A stretch of 64,000 nucleotides of DNA, from the NCBI GenBank assembly GCA_963920705.1, contig OY987225.1:1674001-1738000 (forward strand), written 5' to 3'. Position 1 is the stretch's first letter, and each line of letters starts with the position of its first letter. A model generated the notes under the pieces. It was not told where the DNA came from. It made no database searches and worked only from the letters and a program-made list of their open reading frames with translations. Origin of the DNA: Odiellus spinosus. Its lineage: Eukaryota; Arthropoda; Arachnida; Opiliones; Phalangiidae. A program made the translations under genes and the position numbers. Shown one piece after another: positions 41,657 through 54,900 of this stretch.

Positions 41657-42469
41657 GACTCAAATAATTCACTTACAGGGGTTTAATTTTTGTAAAAAAC
41701 GTTTTTACATTTAAGCGTTAAATTATCAAAACTAAGACTGGCCACAACCTTAAAGGAATCCACACATCTGCAAAACATCTCCCAGGAAGACTCTACTGTG
41801 CCTATAATAAAGATATTATTGGATGGCCAACTTAGTCCGCTTGAGATGTTATAATTTCTTACAGGTACTGCGTTTAGCCAGGAATAAAATGTTTTGAGGG
41901 GATCCTTTAGAGGCTGGGCTATCTCTAGAACATGCGAAATAGAAAATCATCTTCCCTTACGTCAGAGCCTAGCTTCTAACCTACAGTTTGTTACGGCGAA
42001 TTGTAGTGCCCTAAGCGAGTAACGAAGGCAGATATTAAATTCTCTGTGGCTCTTCAAGGGTGTTATGCTTCTTCAAAAGAGTAAATCTTTTTTGAACCGC
42101 GTTTGATCTTAAAACGTATTGTTAATCTAACTACGCCATGGTTGGGCAACAAGATCATTCTAAAATGGACTTTTAATTGAGCGCAGTGGTCGAGAAATCA
42201 TTCTGGAACTAGCCTTATTGGGTTGACAGACTCCACAAATTATTTCGCATTACGATTGTTAATAATCAATCTCGATAGTTGCTAGGTTAAAGAGTAAGTG
42301 TGGAAAAAAAGGAGTTAAATTTTCAGGTAGAACTCTAGGGTGGGATTTGGTTAGTCAAGTGACAAGTACCCAAACTGAGCAAGCCAAGACTAGATAGGAG
42401 TTTCGTTCATCAACTGCCAAGCTTTGCTCGCCTTTTAGGAAACGAATTGAAGGCATTATCTTGATATTT

Positions 42470-42915
42470 CTCTTTCCGAAAATCATTAGTCTGATCTGAA
42501 GAGGTCCTCAAGAGCACTACAAAAGTCTTGGGGAAGTCTTTAAGACCTCCCCAAGACTTCTTGACATAATGAAAGACTTCCTCAAGTCCTCTTAAGACTA
42601 CACAAGACACCTGACAGACAGGGACGGAAATAAGCACAAGTCACTGGTCATTGTCCGATAAATTTTCCAAATGTCCGATAACTTTTTATTTTTAAGAGGG
42701 GGTCACTGGACAAATGTCCGATAAAAAAAAAGTACTTTTCAATACAAGAAATGTAGCATTGTCCGGTAATTTTGTTAAATGTCCGATAACTTTTGAATTT
42801 TAAGGGGGGTTACTGGACATCTGTCCAATAAGAAAAATTCCTTATTTCCGTCCCTGCTGACAGACCTCCCCAAGTCCTCTTAGACTAACATTTTTTTAGT
42901 ATGGGTCACAGTGCC
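42470..42915 (+). mobile_element. MITE family D, copy 2, interrupted
   Basis: Diverged ends (TTTCCGAAAATCATTAGTC … AGACTAACATTTTTTTAG) and the usual AAGTCTTGGGGAAGTC interior; family C copy 2 is inserted at 42619-42856. Confidence 0.65.
42619..42856 (-). mobile_element. hAT-type MITE family C, copy 2
   Basis: A 238-bp reverse-oriented copy with perfect 8-bp CTGACAGA duplications (42611-42618, 42857-42864) inside a family D element. Confidence 0.9.
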
Positions 42916-43060
42916 AGCTAACAAAATTTAAGATATACCAGTTGCTAAACAGTGACTATGCCAAAGATGAAAATAGAACTTTACACCAGAGTTAGCCATC
43001 AGTAGTTATTTTTGGAAAATTCTTTAGTTTTAAATATTACTTAGGGATTAGCATAACTGG

Positions 43061-44562
43061 CAGTGGTGGGAATTTCGCGTTTTCTTCCCAAAGACAAACT
43101 TCCACTTCCTTGACACAGACGGCGACACCGCCGACTCACGCTTCCTCTTCTCAGAATAAGAAGAAAAAATTCTCTCTCTTCCCTTCCCCAAAATAAAACT
43201 GAAGGGAAAGAAATGAGAAGGAGAAAAAGTGGGCTTCTCTAGGAGGGCTCTGGGCCTTCCCCTCTTAGAATTTTTTCCCTCTCTTCTTTGAAAAGAAGGA
43301 ACTTGGCCCAGAAGGAGAGTTTACCTTCTTTAATATTTTCCTTCCTTAGCAAAAAGGAGAGGTTGCTAAAGAAGGGGGTCGTCCTTCTTTTTCAAGAAGG
43401 GGGGTTCTGCTTGACTACTACCTAACTTCTTTTTGAAGATGGAGAAAATAATGATTTTATTACCCTTCTTTTTCGATAGTGAGAATAGCCGTTAATTGAA
43501 TTAAATTTAAATATTTAGCTCAGAAAATATTTGGATAACTTCTAACAAGATCAAAATTATACAAATTAATAGATTTACGAAAAATATTTAAATATAACAT
43601 TATAGTTTCAGTGTTTGCCATCAAGTGGCCAGATCGTTTAATATTTAGTAAAAATGTTATTTGAATTAAATTTAATTAAATATTTAGGATAGATAATATT
43701 AGTTTTAGTTAGGTTAATACGCTAATTATGATTATTTTTTAGTTAGGTTAATTACGATTCTTGTTTAGTTAGGTTAGTTACGATTCTTCTTTAGTTAGGT
43801 TAATTACGATTCTTTTTTAGTTGGGTTAATTACGATTCTTGTTTAGTTAGGTTAATTACGTTAATTACGATTTTTTTGTAGTTAGGTTAATTACGTTAAT
43901 TACGATTCTTTTTGTAGTTAGGTTAATTACGTTAATTACGATTCTTTTTGTAGTTAGGTTAATTACGATTCTTTTTGTAGTTAGGTTAATTACGATTCCT
44001 TTTGTAGTTAGGTTAATTACGTTAATTACGATTCTTTTTGTAGTTAGATTAATACTATGCTTAAACTAATACTCGTTTCTATTTACTATCGACTATCGAG
44101 AGATAAAGAAGGTGCACTATGTTACTTCTTTCCATTCTCTAGAAACCACCCTGCCTTCTGGGGCAGTGCTCTTTCACCCACCCCCCAAAATATTTCTCTC
44201 CTTGGCTCTCTCCAATCGGGAGAAAAGAAGGAAATCTTCCTTCTTTGGCAAGTCTCCTTCTTTTTTTGGGAAGGAGAATTTTCTTCACCAAAAAAGAAGC
44301 TCGAACTCCCTTCAATAATATTACCTTCAGTTTCTAGACTTTGAAATCCCTCTAGAAAAATTTCACTTCAAGGGGAGTTTTTCATAGGGGAAGGAAGAAA
44401 AATTGAGAGAAGGGAGTAGCTATCTTCCCGTTTTGGCGCTTCCCTTCATTGAAACCTCTCAATCTCTCCCCAAGTCTCTCTTTCCCTTCTGCAGAAAAGA
44501 AGGTAAAGAAGTGTATAGTCGCGCCCTCCTGTGGAAGTTTCTTCTGAAGATTCCCACCACTG
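43061..44562 (+). mobile_element. 1.5-kb non-autonomous hAT element (CAGTGGTGGGAAT ends)
   Basis: Termini CAGTGGTGGGAAT and ATTCCCACCACTG with perfect 8-bp ATAACTGG duplications (43053-43060, 44563-44570). The inside is rich in AAGAAGG/CCTTCTT words on both sides of an AT-rich minisatellite. No transposase frame. One copy only. Confidence 0.85.
43730..44055 (+). repeat. Minisatellite inside the hAT element
   Basis: About a dozen irregular 20-35-bp units built from TTAGTTAGGTTAATTACG and ATTCTTTTTGTAG. Confidence 0.85.
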
Positions 44563-44653
44563 ATAACTGGTACTGCCAGGGGCCGGATTTTGCGCCAAGG
44601 GACAGAGAAGTTAAGCACTCATTCATTCGAAAATATACACTATCTAACTCTTA

Positions 44654-44824
44654 CCCTTACCGAAAAAAAGTTAGTCTGTTGGGTGTCTTATGTAGTCTTA
44701 ATAGGTCTTGGGGAAAGTCTTTCATTGTGTCAAGAAACCATGGAGAAGTCGTAAAGACTTCCCCGAGACTTTTTTTGCGTTATTGATGACCTCTTCAAAT
44801 CAGACTAACTTTTTTCGGTAAGGG
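44654..44824 (+). mobile_element. MITE family D, copy 3
   Basis: A 171-bp copy with ends CCCTTACCGAAAAAAAGTTAG and complement, flanked by TA on both sides. It lies 84 bases after the hAT element. Confidence 0.75.
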
Positions 44825-45152
44825 TAATCCAAATCTTGGTATTGTGGATTAACAAATTGTTGCGTCTGCTTAAAAGAGTTTACGAGACTATACATTTCCA
44901 TTCAAAAAAGTAATTAAAGCAACAGTTAATGTCAAATAAGCCATATTATCAACTGCGGAAGATGCAGTTGGGATCTTTTAGCTTTAGACTTAGTGAATTA
45001 CGAGACGTAAATTTAAGTAATAATAGTTAAATAAAGTCACTTTATTTTGCTACGCGAGCCAAAGGACAATTTTCTTTTAACTTATATCGTAATTAGAAAC
45101 ATATTTTTTTTTGTAATTGAGTTCAAGAAATTTATATCAATGATGGACTAGC

Positions 45153-45268
45153 CATTGATGGGCATGCTTCACAGAGCGAAGTACAGTGGAAGGCTAGCGA
45201 AGCGCTTCGCGTGAAGCGCTTCGCAAGCCTTCCACTGTACTAAACTTCGTGAAGCATGCCCATCAATG
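45153..45268. mobile_element. 116-bp hairpin MITE with 8-bp duplication
   Basis: CATTGATGGGCATGCTTCAC and its complement enclose a perfect inner palindrome region (GCGAAGCGCTTCGCGTGAAG). Flanked by 8-bp GGACTAGC (45145-45152, 45269-45276). The duplication size fits hAT, though the ends are not the usual CAG. Confidence 0.75.
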
Positions 45269-45853
45269 GGACTAGCAAATTTTATGATTAGATAATTACT
45301 GCTGGAGGGGGCAGAATTTTTTCTTTTTCTTTTCTCTATCATGGATGAGACACTTTAGGCTGAGGGGAGGTTAAATAACGCGTATAACAGCGCACTATGA
45401 AAATACATTCCTTTGTCTGCCAAATAAAGCTTGACCAATGTTTCTCTGCCCTCTCAATTTCAAGGTCTTGCGTCGCAGGTGCAAATTCAATCGTGCAAGT
45501 GCTTTAATTACATACTCATTTCTGTACTCTGGTCTTTAGTTACAGGCAGATCCAGAGCATTTATTGACTAACAAGAACTGCCAACTTAAAGGGAGAATGT
45601 AACCCGATGAGTGAATTTATATAGATTCCTTATCACTTGAATTGTTGACAAATCCAATTGTAAAATTTTTACTAACTAATATTAAGGTAAAAATCATTTT
45701 TAAATTTTAACTTGCCCGGAAAGTGGACTTCACAATAATCCAAACTAAGATTTTGAGATCTCATAGTGAACTGGCGAATCAAGTGACAGTTAAATGTTTA
45801 GTTATTTATACAAAATTTGTTGACCATGGTGAATAACCAATTTTCTACTTTAT

Positions 45854-46406
45854 CAGGGTTGCCACAGATTTTCCATAACAAAATTTTCTGACTTTTCCAG
45901 GTTTTCCCTGACCATCTACATCTTTTTTCCCTGAACAATTTAAAGGTTTAAATTAGTAGTAATACGCAATTTCAAGTGTAAAACATTTTGTATTCTTCAA
46001 TAACTCCCCTTGAAGACTATATAAACTCCTTTTTGCATTGAATGGGAACTCCAAGATTGCTAGAGATTGGCGTGGTAGCTCTTCCTTGCGCGAATCACCT
46101 CTCCCCAAATATAGGTGTTCCGTTAGACAGTATACTGTGAGATAGTATTCGAAAAAAAAACGTGCTTTTCTCAATAGGGACTTTCCGTAAATGTTTTGAA
46201 GGCTCTGATCCATATAATACATTTTTACGCATATTCATGGAAGCCTCCCTGGACTAATTGAATCCATACTATGAGATTCCACTGTTTTATTTTTGGATAA
46301 TATGAAAATTCCCTGAACTTTGGAAAATTTTAAAATTCCCCGACTTGTTAGTCCAATTTTGAAATTCCCTGACTTTTCCAGGTTTTCCTGGTCTGTGGCA
46401 ACCCTG
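45854..46406 (+). mobile_element. MITE family K (CAGGGTTGCCACAGA ends)
   Basis: A 553-bp element with CAGGGTTGCCACAGA and TCTGTGGCAACCCTG ends and repeated CTGACTTTTCCAGGTTTTCC inside both ends, typical of hAT-derived repeats. No clear target duplication. The short frames within it are not genes. Confidence 0.7.
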
Positions 46407-46499
46407 TTCATGGTTACGAAAGACAGTTAATGAAATGTTTCTAGTACTTCCGAAAGCTCTCGAGAAACGTTTATTTAATAAAATTTTTGCAACCATGAA

Positions 46500-47112
46500 T
46501 GTACTAATATTATAAAACGTTTCCTGATTAACTGTCTGTATAATTTTTTTTTAAATCCAAATTGTATTTGAGTTAATCTTTGGCACAAGTACCAAGGAGA
46601 TATTAAGAGTAAAGTTTGAAAAGACTTATAGGCTGGCATTATTCGACTCAACTTTATTGTTGGCAATGGATGATACAACTGTAATTTAAAGAACAGGCCT
46701 GACCTACATACCCCACATACTCTAGCGTTTCCTCCTGGCCACACTAGTCCCATCCTCTAGTTAACCTCATCCCCAACCAGCACAATCTAATTAAGAGTTT
46801 AGTATATAACATCTCAAAGATACCACGGTGAAAGTTCTGTTAAATTTAGAAGACTAGGATATGTAAAAGTGGCAAATATATATATTTAAATTGGTTCAAA
46901 GAGTTTTTATTTAACTTAATTATAATTTTTGATTACATAGTAAAAAATTGACTGGATAAGGTCGATTTAAACATTCTCCCTTTATTTTTAAATGATTTCT
47001 ATATTTATAGAAATGCAAAAGACATTAAATTATTCTGTGTCACAAATATGTCAGCACAATCATTCATCGTAACACTGCGTTACTTGACCCTCAATTTTAA
47101 GGAGAGGAATTA
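46500..47112. other. No feature recognised
   Basis: AT-rich spacer between two repeats; no exon or repeat identified. Confidence 0.4.
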
Positions 47113-47529
47113 AGCCTCGTTCATACTTGAGGGTTAAAATCGGTTCCCAAGCCGGTACGAAGCGTTTTCTGTTATCCCTGGTTCACACGCTGACAAGACG
47201 GTTCGCGGCCGTTCGCCCCGGTTCGACCTACGCCAAGGCTTAGCGTCGTTTTCAAAAATGCCCAGAATTTAAAATTTTTAAATAATTATCTAAAACTAAT
47301 TAGTAAATCGTGTTTGTAGCTCGTTGATTAGTAATTTTTGACAGAAACTATAATTTTAATCGCGTTATTTTAAGATTTATCAGCAAATTTGTCTCCCCGC
47401 CTCGTTTTTTTCTTATCGAATTTAACTGAAGCGACTTGACCAAATTGCTTCCCGAACCAACACGAACTGATTTCTCACGTTGGTTTGATAACCAGTTATA
47501 GAAATCGAGGCGCATGTATGAACGAGGCT
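47113..47529 (+). mobile_element. MITE family G, copy 1 (AGCCTCGTTCATAC ends)
   Basis: A 417-bp element with AGCCTCGTTCATAC…GTATGAACGAGGCT ends, flanked by TTA and ATA. Second copy at 60485 is flanked by TAG on both sides. Three-base targets starting with T suggest PIF/Harbinger, but this is weak. Confidence 0.75.
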
Positions 47530-48006
47530 ATAGATCATTAAAACTGGTGATGCTATGTACTGGGGCCAACTTCAAAATCACAAGGATATTAGGTGATAAA
47601 ATGTAGAGAAAAATCTGGTCTAGACTCCATAGTCGCAAAAATGATATAAAACTCAAATATCCGAGTGGCTTTACAGGGACGATGCATCTAAGAAACTGTT
47701 TAAACAAAAACAATGAGATTATTTTTTACCAAGAATCGTGCTTTTGCGTCAAAACAACGGTTAAGCTTTCTTTTTAACCCACAATAACAGACTTTGATTG
47801 ACAGAAGCCAACATCTAAATAGATTTGATAAAAGCAAAAGCTTGATTTAAAATGGAACTTAACTTGTTTGGTTAACAAGATTAAAGTATTAATGTTAATT
47901 TTAAATTATAATATACACGCTATTTATAAATGCAGATGCTACTCCATTTATGGGAGGCTCGCCATTTGACAATTATTTAAAAAAGATTGATCTAATACTA
48001 TTCAAC

Positions 48007-48318
48007 CAGAAATAGATGAACCGAAATTATCAACGAGAGCTTAGATTGGGAAATGCATTTTATTTGGAGTGAATGGGGAGGGTAAGCACTGGGGGAATGG
48101 GCTTCCTCGGCCTCAATGAAATACCGAGGAGGATCTTGGGAAACTGATCGCCCCACGTAGCGACGGCTGCAAACCAAGCCAGGTGGCGCATTCAACGTTT
48201 CTCGGCGAAATTCCGCGGGGGAGGGGGCTACAACTGTCGTCTAAGAGAGGGGAAACGGAGAACTTGCCTGTGGCGTTAGAGGAATAGCTCGTTGATAATT
48301 TCGGTTCATCTATTTCTG
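48007..48318 (+). mobile_element. MITE family H, copy 2
   Basis: A 312-bp copy with 7-bp ATTCAAC duplications (48000-48006, 48319-48325). Nearly identical to copy 1 except for a 5-bp deletion, so both are young. It lies about 500 bases downstream of the arfaptin stop, possibly in its 3' UTR or flank. Confidence 0.92.
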
Positions 48319-48811
48319 ATTCAACCGAGCAAATTTTCGCAATAAAATTAACGATTTTGTCAGAGCAGTTTTCACGCTAAATTTTCTCTACGCGATAGTA
48401 TTTCTTTCAAACAAAATCCTAGATGAAAAAAGGAGATTGGTGCAAATGATAATGGGAAAAATATTATCGTTGACGTTTATGGCGACTTACGTATACGGGT
48501 ATACCATTTCTTAACTATCGTTTTGACTGTCTTGAAGGGTCTGTGTCTTCGTTTTGCGCATCCGTGTTTATTAAGTATAGTACAATATTAACTTGACTAC
48601 AAAATAGTCACTTATTAACTATTTACAAAGTACACTCATTTCATTGATAAAACCCATTTTATGTTTATAGTTTTAAGACTTTTGATAGTCTATATCGCAT
48701 TCGCTTCAAAGACTAGAATATTTAACCATAGGATATTTTTAAAGACTAACTGCTTCTTTAAAAATAGCTTAAATTAATTTGGGGGATAAGTACCAATACG
48801 AAGGGCAGGAG

Positions 48812-48964
48812 TTATTGTTCAAGCCACGATGCCCCCGAAGAATTTGGATTTTTCAATTTGATATTAAATTGCTTTAAGGTAGCTTCCAATACAACCTGGT
48901 TTCCTGTGAAATAGGCGGAAACTGCATTGTGGAAAAGTAGTAGTTGTTTATGCATCACTTTAAC
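48812..48964 (-). CDS. Arfip: Arfaptin last exon with stop
   Basis: Codes [20 protein letters not shown] through [21 protein letters not shown] and a TAA stop. Acceptor AATTTCAG. The stretch matches the C-terminus of arfaptin 1/2 almost residue for residue. Confidence 0.93.
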   Translation of the reverse strand, partial: VKVMHKQLLLFHNAVSAYFTGNQVVLEATLKQFNIKLKNPNSSGASWLEQ

Positions 48965-51900
48965 CTGAAATTAAAAAAAATATATACATATACTTTTGAT
49001 GGAATAATCTCAATTAAGCAGACGAGTATGCATTTCTAATCAAAGGTTTTTTATTATCTTAAACTGCGGAGTTCTAGTACACTTAGGAAACCACCAAGTT
49101 TGGGTGGAGGACATTTCTCTGGGCTCCATCTCCGATACCTCAGACACTACTGTGGTGGAGAGGGATCCCGTTATAGATACCCATTTGACTAGGCCCATGG
49201 AAGGGGCTAGTGGTTCTTCTGTTAAACAGTAACCCGATGCACTTCCCTCTGTACTAGTCAAATGGGTATCAAGGTTGTTCAAATCAACTTACAACACTGC
49301 CTGCCGGCCTTGGCAGTTTTATGCCGACAGTTTGCCACCGAGGCCCTTGATGTGGCCCTTATCCAGGAGCCCTGGATTAACAAGGGCCAGATTCTGGGCC
49401 TCAAGGGCGCTGGTAATATCTTCTATGACTTTACCTCCACTATGCCGAGATCTTGTATTTTGGTGCGTAAGGGCATTCATGCCCTTCCATTAACAATCTA
49501 CCAGTCTTGAGACACGGCTGTTATATGAATAATATCCTCATCTGCGGATGGGGGAAATGAACTTACAATGGCGTCGCGGCTTATTTGCCGTACGATACAG
49601 CCGACGCTACTCCGTCGCATGAAGTAACCAATTTGGTTATCCACTGTGTAGGTTTGGGGAAGAAGCTCATTATTGGCAGGGATGCGAATGGTCATCATGT
49701 GGTTTAGGGCAGTAGTGATTGCAACCAACGTGGTGATGACTTAATGGAATATCTGGTGAGTACTAAACTCCATATTCTCAACAAAAACAACGTAACAACT
49801 TTTGTTACTAGAAACAGAAGCGAGGTCATTGATATTACCCTGTGTACGGAGAACGTATTGTCCTCTGTCACTAACTGGCATGTCTCTAGTGAACCCTCAC
49901 TTGCGGATCACAGGCACATTTGCTTTTGGGTATCAGTTATACCTGCTCGGGTAATATCTGTAATACGAAACCCTAAGACAGCTTACTGGGCTGGCTATAG
50001 GGAAGACTAAGTCTTTATCTATGAGGTTAGCCTCGGTGGAAGATTTCGAACTGGCTGTTGACCATAAAGTGTCCAGTACAGTCATTATTAAGGCTGCTAA
50101 GAGATTCGGAATCAATGGCACAGTGTGTCTTTGAATTAAATCAATGCTAACTAATCGGATGGTTGTAGCCTCTCTGCTTGGGGAATCCCTTAAGGTCTCT
50201 ACTAGCCGTGGTTGCCCGCAAGGAGGGGTTTTCTCCCCCTTGCTGTGGTGCTTGGTTGTGGATGAACTTTTGCGGGTGCTAAACAGACGTGGTTTGGTTA
50301 CGCTGATGATGTTGCAATAATTATTACAGGGAAGTTTCCGAATACAATTACGGCTTTAATGAGAAACGCTCTCGCCTCTGTGGAAGACTGGTGTAGGGAG
50401 GTAAACCTCACAGTCAATCCCAGTAATACTGCCCTTGTACCCTTCACTGGGAAGAAGGTACAAGAGTCGTCTAATGATATATCCTTTTTCGGGTCTATCT
50501 TAGCAAAATCCACTGAGGTTAAATACCTAGGTGTGACTTTGGACTGCGAGCTGACATGGAAGCCCCATTTGGATCATAGTATCTTAAAGGCTAAAATGTT
50601 ATTTGGAGAGTTAGGAGTACCATTGGCAAAACTTGGGGGCCCAAGAGTTGTCAATTGGATTTAAACCTTGATCATCAAACCCATATGCTTTCATACGCAG
50701 CTGTGATCTGGTGGTCCAGAGTCAAACTTACTACAGTGCAGTCTGAATTACGTAGATTACAAAGACTTGCTTGTGTAAGCATTACGGGGGCCATGAGAAC
50801 TGCACACAGTGCTTCTCTAGAAATTCTCCTAAATTTTCTACCTCTACATTTTTATATAGAGGAAACTGCTGTTATGTGTGCCTACAGGTTATACCGCAAT
50901 GGATGGTGGCGGCCTAGAAACTGGGAATGTAGCCACACCAAATTATTCAGACAATATTCCCATTTTATTAATGGTTTCTGACAATGTTGCCACAAAGTTT
51001 TACTTTAGCAAGCCGTTCGATGTGAACTTTCCTAGCCACACTGACTGGTCTCTTGGAACCATTTGTGGAACAAAGGGTGAACTAGTCTGGTTCACTGATG
51101 GTTCCAAGACCAACTCTGGCGTAGGTGCGGGGGTCTACTGCCAAACCGGAAAGTTTGGTTTTTACGAAAGTCTAGGGGTCTACTCTAGTGTTTTTCAGGC
51201 TGATATATCTGCCATGTACTTCTGTGTTAAGAAGAATTATAGCAGCAAGGTTATTCAGATTTTCTCTGATAGCCAAGCTGCTCTTAAGGTTATAAATAGG
51301 TTTGATATTTCATCAAAACTGATTTATAGCTGTTTGGATTTACTCTCGATGCTAGGTGCCCATAATAAGGTTCACCTTTATTGGGTACCTGGACATCAGG
51401 GCTATCGAGGTAATGAGGAGGCCGACATCCTTGCCAGGAGGGGGCGGAGGGTAGGTTCTTTGGACCAGAACCCACTGTCCCTGTCCCGATTGGCATGGTA
51501 AGGAACCGTAAAGTCATAACTGACCACCAGCTGAGACTTTGGTTTGAGATGGATGGTCAAAGACAGACCAAGGAATTCATCTTTGGTCCGTCTTAGCAAA
51601 GAGGGAGGGATTGTGTCTCAGCGATAGCCTCCTCGCTTGAGATGAAAGCTTCCATCTAGCTATATTTTAATGTTGGGTAACAGAAACAAGTCACAAGTAG
51701 CCATGTTGAACGAGTACTGTGGGTGCGGTAGCAAGTCATACCGCAGTCCATGCAATTTGGCCGCTGTGCGTTATCGTGGAGAAACTTTTTCTTAGCCAAA
51801 TGGGGGCGTATCTCTTTCAATTAATAATGTAAAATGTTTACTGCCGTTACGCGTAACTTGAATACGGCCTTTGCTACTTCGCAAACTTTCTTTTGAGGCT

Positions 51901-54900
51901 CAGCGCGAATCGTTTCGTGGACATTTGCAACGATTTCCTCGGTAACCAGGCGTGCAGGGCAGCCTGGCCACTTCTCATAAAAATTATAGTAAAAAAGAAA
52001 TTCGTTGAATAATAATCGCACGGTTGTCAAAGATGGTGAAGGGTCCCCATAGACATCATCCTACTTCATTGTTATTTTTTCACGTGTTTTCCCATTAAAA
52101 AATAAAATGCAAACCATATTGATATTGCTCATTTTCCATTTTAACCGCCAGGTGGCGCTCGTGGCAGCCAAATAAAAACTAACCAATAAATCGGTCTGAA
52201 ATTTAGTACGGTATCATTTGAAAGATGGCAGTACATGATGGTAAAGTCAACTTTCCTCAGCAACGCCACCTGTCTTCAAACACGGGTACTTATTGATCCA
52301 CCCTCGTAAGTTTATCTTTGCAACTTTTGAAACTATTTTAGTAAAGTTATACAAAATCTAGCCCAAAATCGGACGTAATTAGACACCAAGATAATTCAAA
52401 ATTTTCTCATGAAAGAGGTTGGCTGTACATATATCATCAAGTTACCACACATGCTTAATAAAGCAGACTGTCATTTCTAATTACTTTTCACATGAGGCCT
52501 GACCCAGATAATGTCACGGCTCAAAGATTTTTGAGCAACACCTTATAACAATGGTTTTATTAATTTGAAGCGTATAGAAAATTCGCTACACCAACATAGT
52601 CTGAAATTTAAGATATATCTCAAAATTAACTTTTCCGGGCGTTGTCATTCGGAAAGACGCAAGTGGATAACCCGAAAGAAAAAAAGTTATGCCTACCCCA
52701 CCATAGACCAGTTTTTACACGATCCTCGTAAAATATATAACGAAATTCTATAAATCTGTTACCTTGTTTTCTTCGAGAAACTTCATTTTAACAGACACAT
52801 CGGATCGAAGTTGTTCGTATTTCTCTTTCTGCGTTGCGAAATTCCGTCTGGCCTCTTCCAGTCTCGATGATGCGCTATCTCCAGGATTGGCTGCCGTAAG
52901 TTCTTCCAAATCAGTGCGATACGCGTCGTACTCGAGCCTGAAGTTAAAAATTATGGTCATTTTTAAAGAGCATAACTTAACAATGAAAAATTTTATTTTA
53001 AGTATATAGTAACGTTTATTGGTATCAGAGAAGATAACTGGCACTAAATATCACTGCAGCATTGAAAAGTCTATGGCCTAATTCCCAGAATAATTGACCT
53101 ACTTCTACGGCCAAGGTCTTAAGCATCAAACACCAGCATATTCTTTTAACGTTAAGACATTACAAGCACTGTTGAAAGCTGAAATAATATGATTGGCCCG
53201 AATTCATATTCACTTTACTCATATTTTATCAAACTTCAAAAATTAACTTAAACATCAAAAACGTATCTAAATATTCAGAATAGGTTTTTGGCATGGTTAT
53301 TCTGAAAATAAATTCAAAAGCTGTTCTATTTTTAGCTCCAAGTTTACCTTCCCTTATGGAAAAAAGTTAGTCTGTTGTGAAGAGGTCCTCAAGAACACTA
53401 AAAAGGTCTTGGAGAAGTCGTTAAGACCTCCCCAAGACTTCTTGACATAATGGAAGACTTCCCCAAGACCTCTTAAGACTACGTAAGACACCCGAAAGAC
53501 CTCTTAAGACTAACTTTTTTCGGTAAGGGTTAAATCATAAAATCTAGACGTCACTTCAACTGGATACCAAGTGGGTCTCCGTATTATTTCTCATATAAAC
53601 CTCCAGCGTGGCTTGTAAAGTGACTGGCACATCAGCCGCTTATGTCACAGTATCATTAATGTAATGTTAACCAAAGCAAATATTCTCTCCAGTTTTTTAT
53701 CACTCAGTTTTTGGTCACGTAACTGTAATGTCATAGTGCGAAGATTAACGACCGCAACTGGGTAGTTATCCATCCAGATAAACTTTCCCCATGGTTGGCT
53801 AACTGAAGAAGTGTACCCTGACAACCCATATAAAAATCTATCTTAAAAATAGCTGGAAACCTAAAGAATTACATCTCAAAACTCATCCAAAGCAGCCTAA
53901 GGAATAAACCGAGCATTTGTTGTGTAGCCACCATGGGGCGCAGTGGCGCCATTTTGCAGGAGAGAAATTTTGGGGAATCTGGGTTAGTTATGTTTAGAAC
54001 GGCATTTGAAGAAGATGTCTGATATAAAAGCCTGTTACATTAATTTTAAATGGTTTAACCCTTGGCGCTATAATAATAATAATAATAATAAAAGGCTTTT
54101 ATTCGGATGACTCTTTCAGAAGATCTGATTTACAAAGAGTTCCCAGTTAAAAAAATAACAAATTGATTAAAATAAATAAAAGTATAGAGGAATCATTGTG
54201 TTACAGTAAAATTAATGTTTTTCTTTAAAAACACTATAGGTAATGCACTTTAGTTCTTGTTTTAAGTTACTCCACATAGTTACCCCACGGTGTTTTGAGC
54301 TCTTCGTTCTGAGCGACGATTGGAGTCTTTCGACATGTATTTGAACCTCGTGTTCGGCAACCACGTAGCATTGAGGGTTTTCTAATATGATACGAGATAT
54401 ATTCTGGACATAAGTCTTTTGATACTCAATACATAAATGTAAGGAGATTATATTTATAGAGTTGTTTTAAGATTAGCCAGTTTAGCTTTTAGCTACCTAG
54501 TTTGTACCATGAAATTCCAACATGGCTTTACATCATACATAGGTTCAATTTGAGACAAATGCAAGGCCCATACATCACTTTAGATTAGCTTGTTTTTACC
54601 TATTTCCTTTTTTTTTTTCTTTTTGAACGCTCAAAATTTTGGTAAGGGTAGTCACTATATGAGAGCAGTGATAGATAACTGCCATAATGTATCCAGTTAC
54701 TGTGGGAAAACTTTGCATTTGGTGTACCTACGGGATGAGGCAGCTATGTTAAGGCATGCTTAATTCTCCACCAAAAGTTACTGATTTAAAACACTAGATG
54801 GCGCTCAACATCGAACAAGGGATCCCCTTTTTCGTTGGGATATCGAGAAGAAGAAAACACCTGACGGTCGGAACGCGCGCAACACAAATGGATCTTATCT

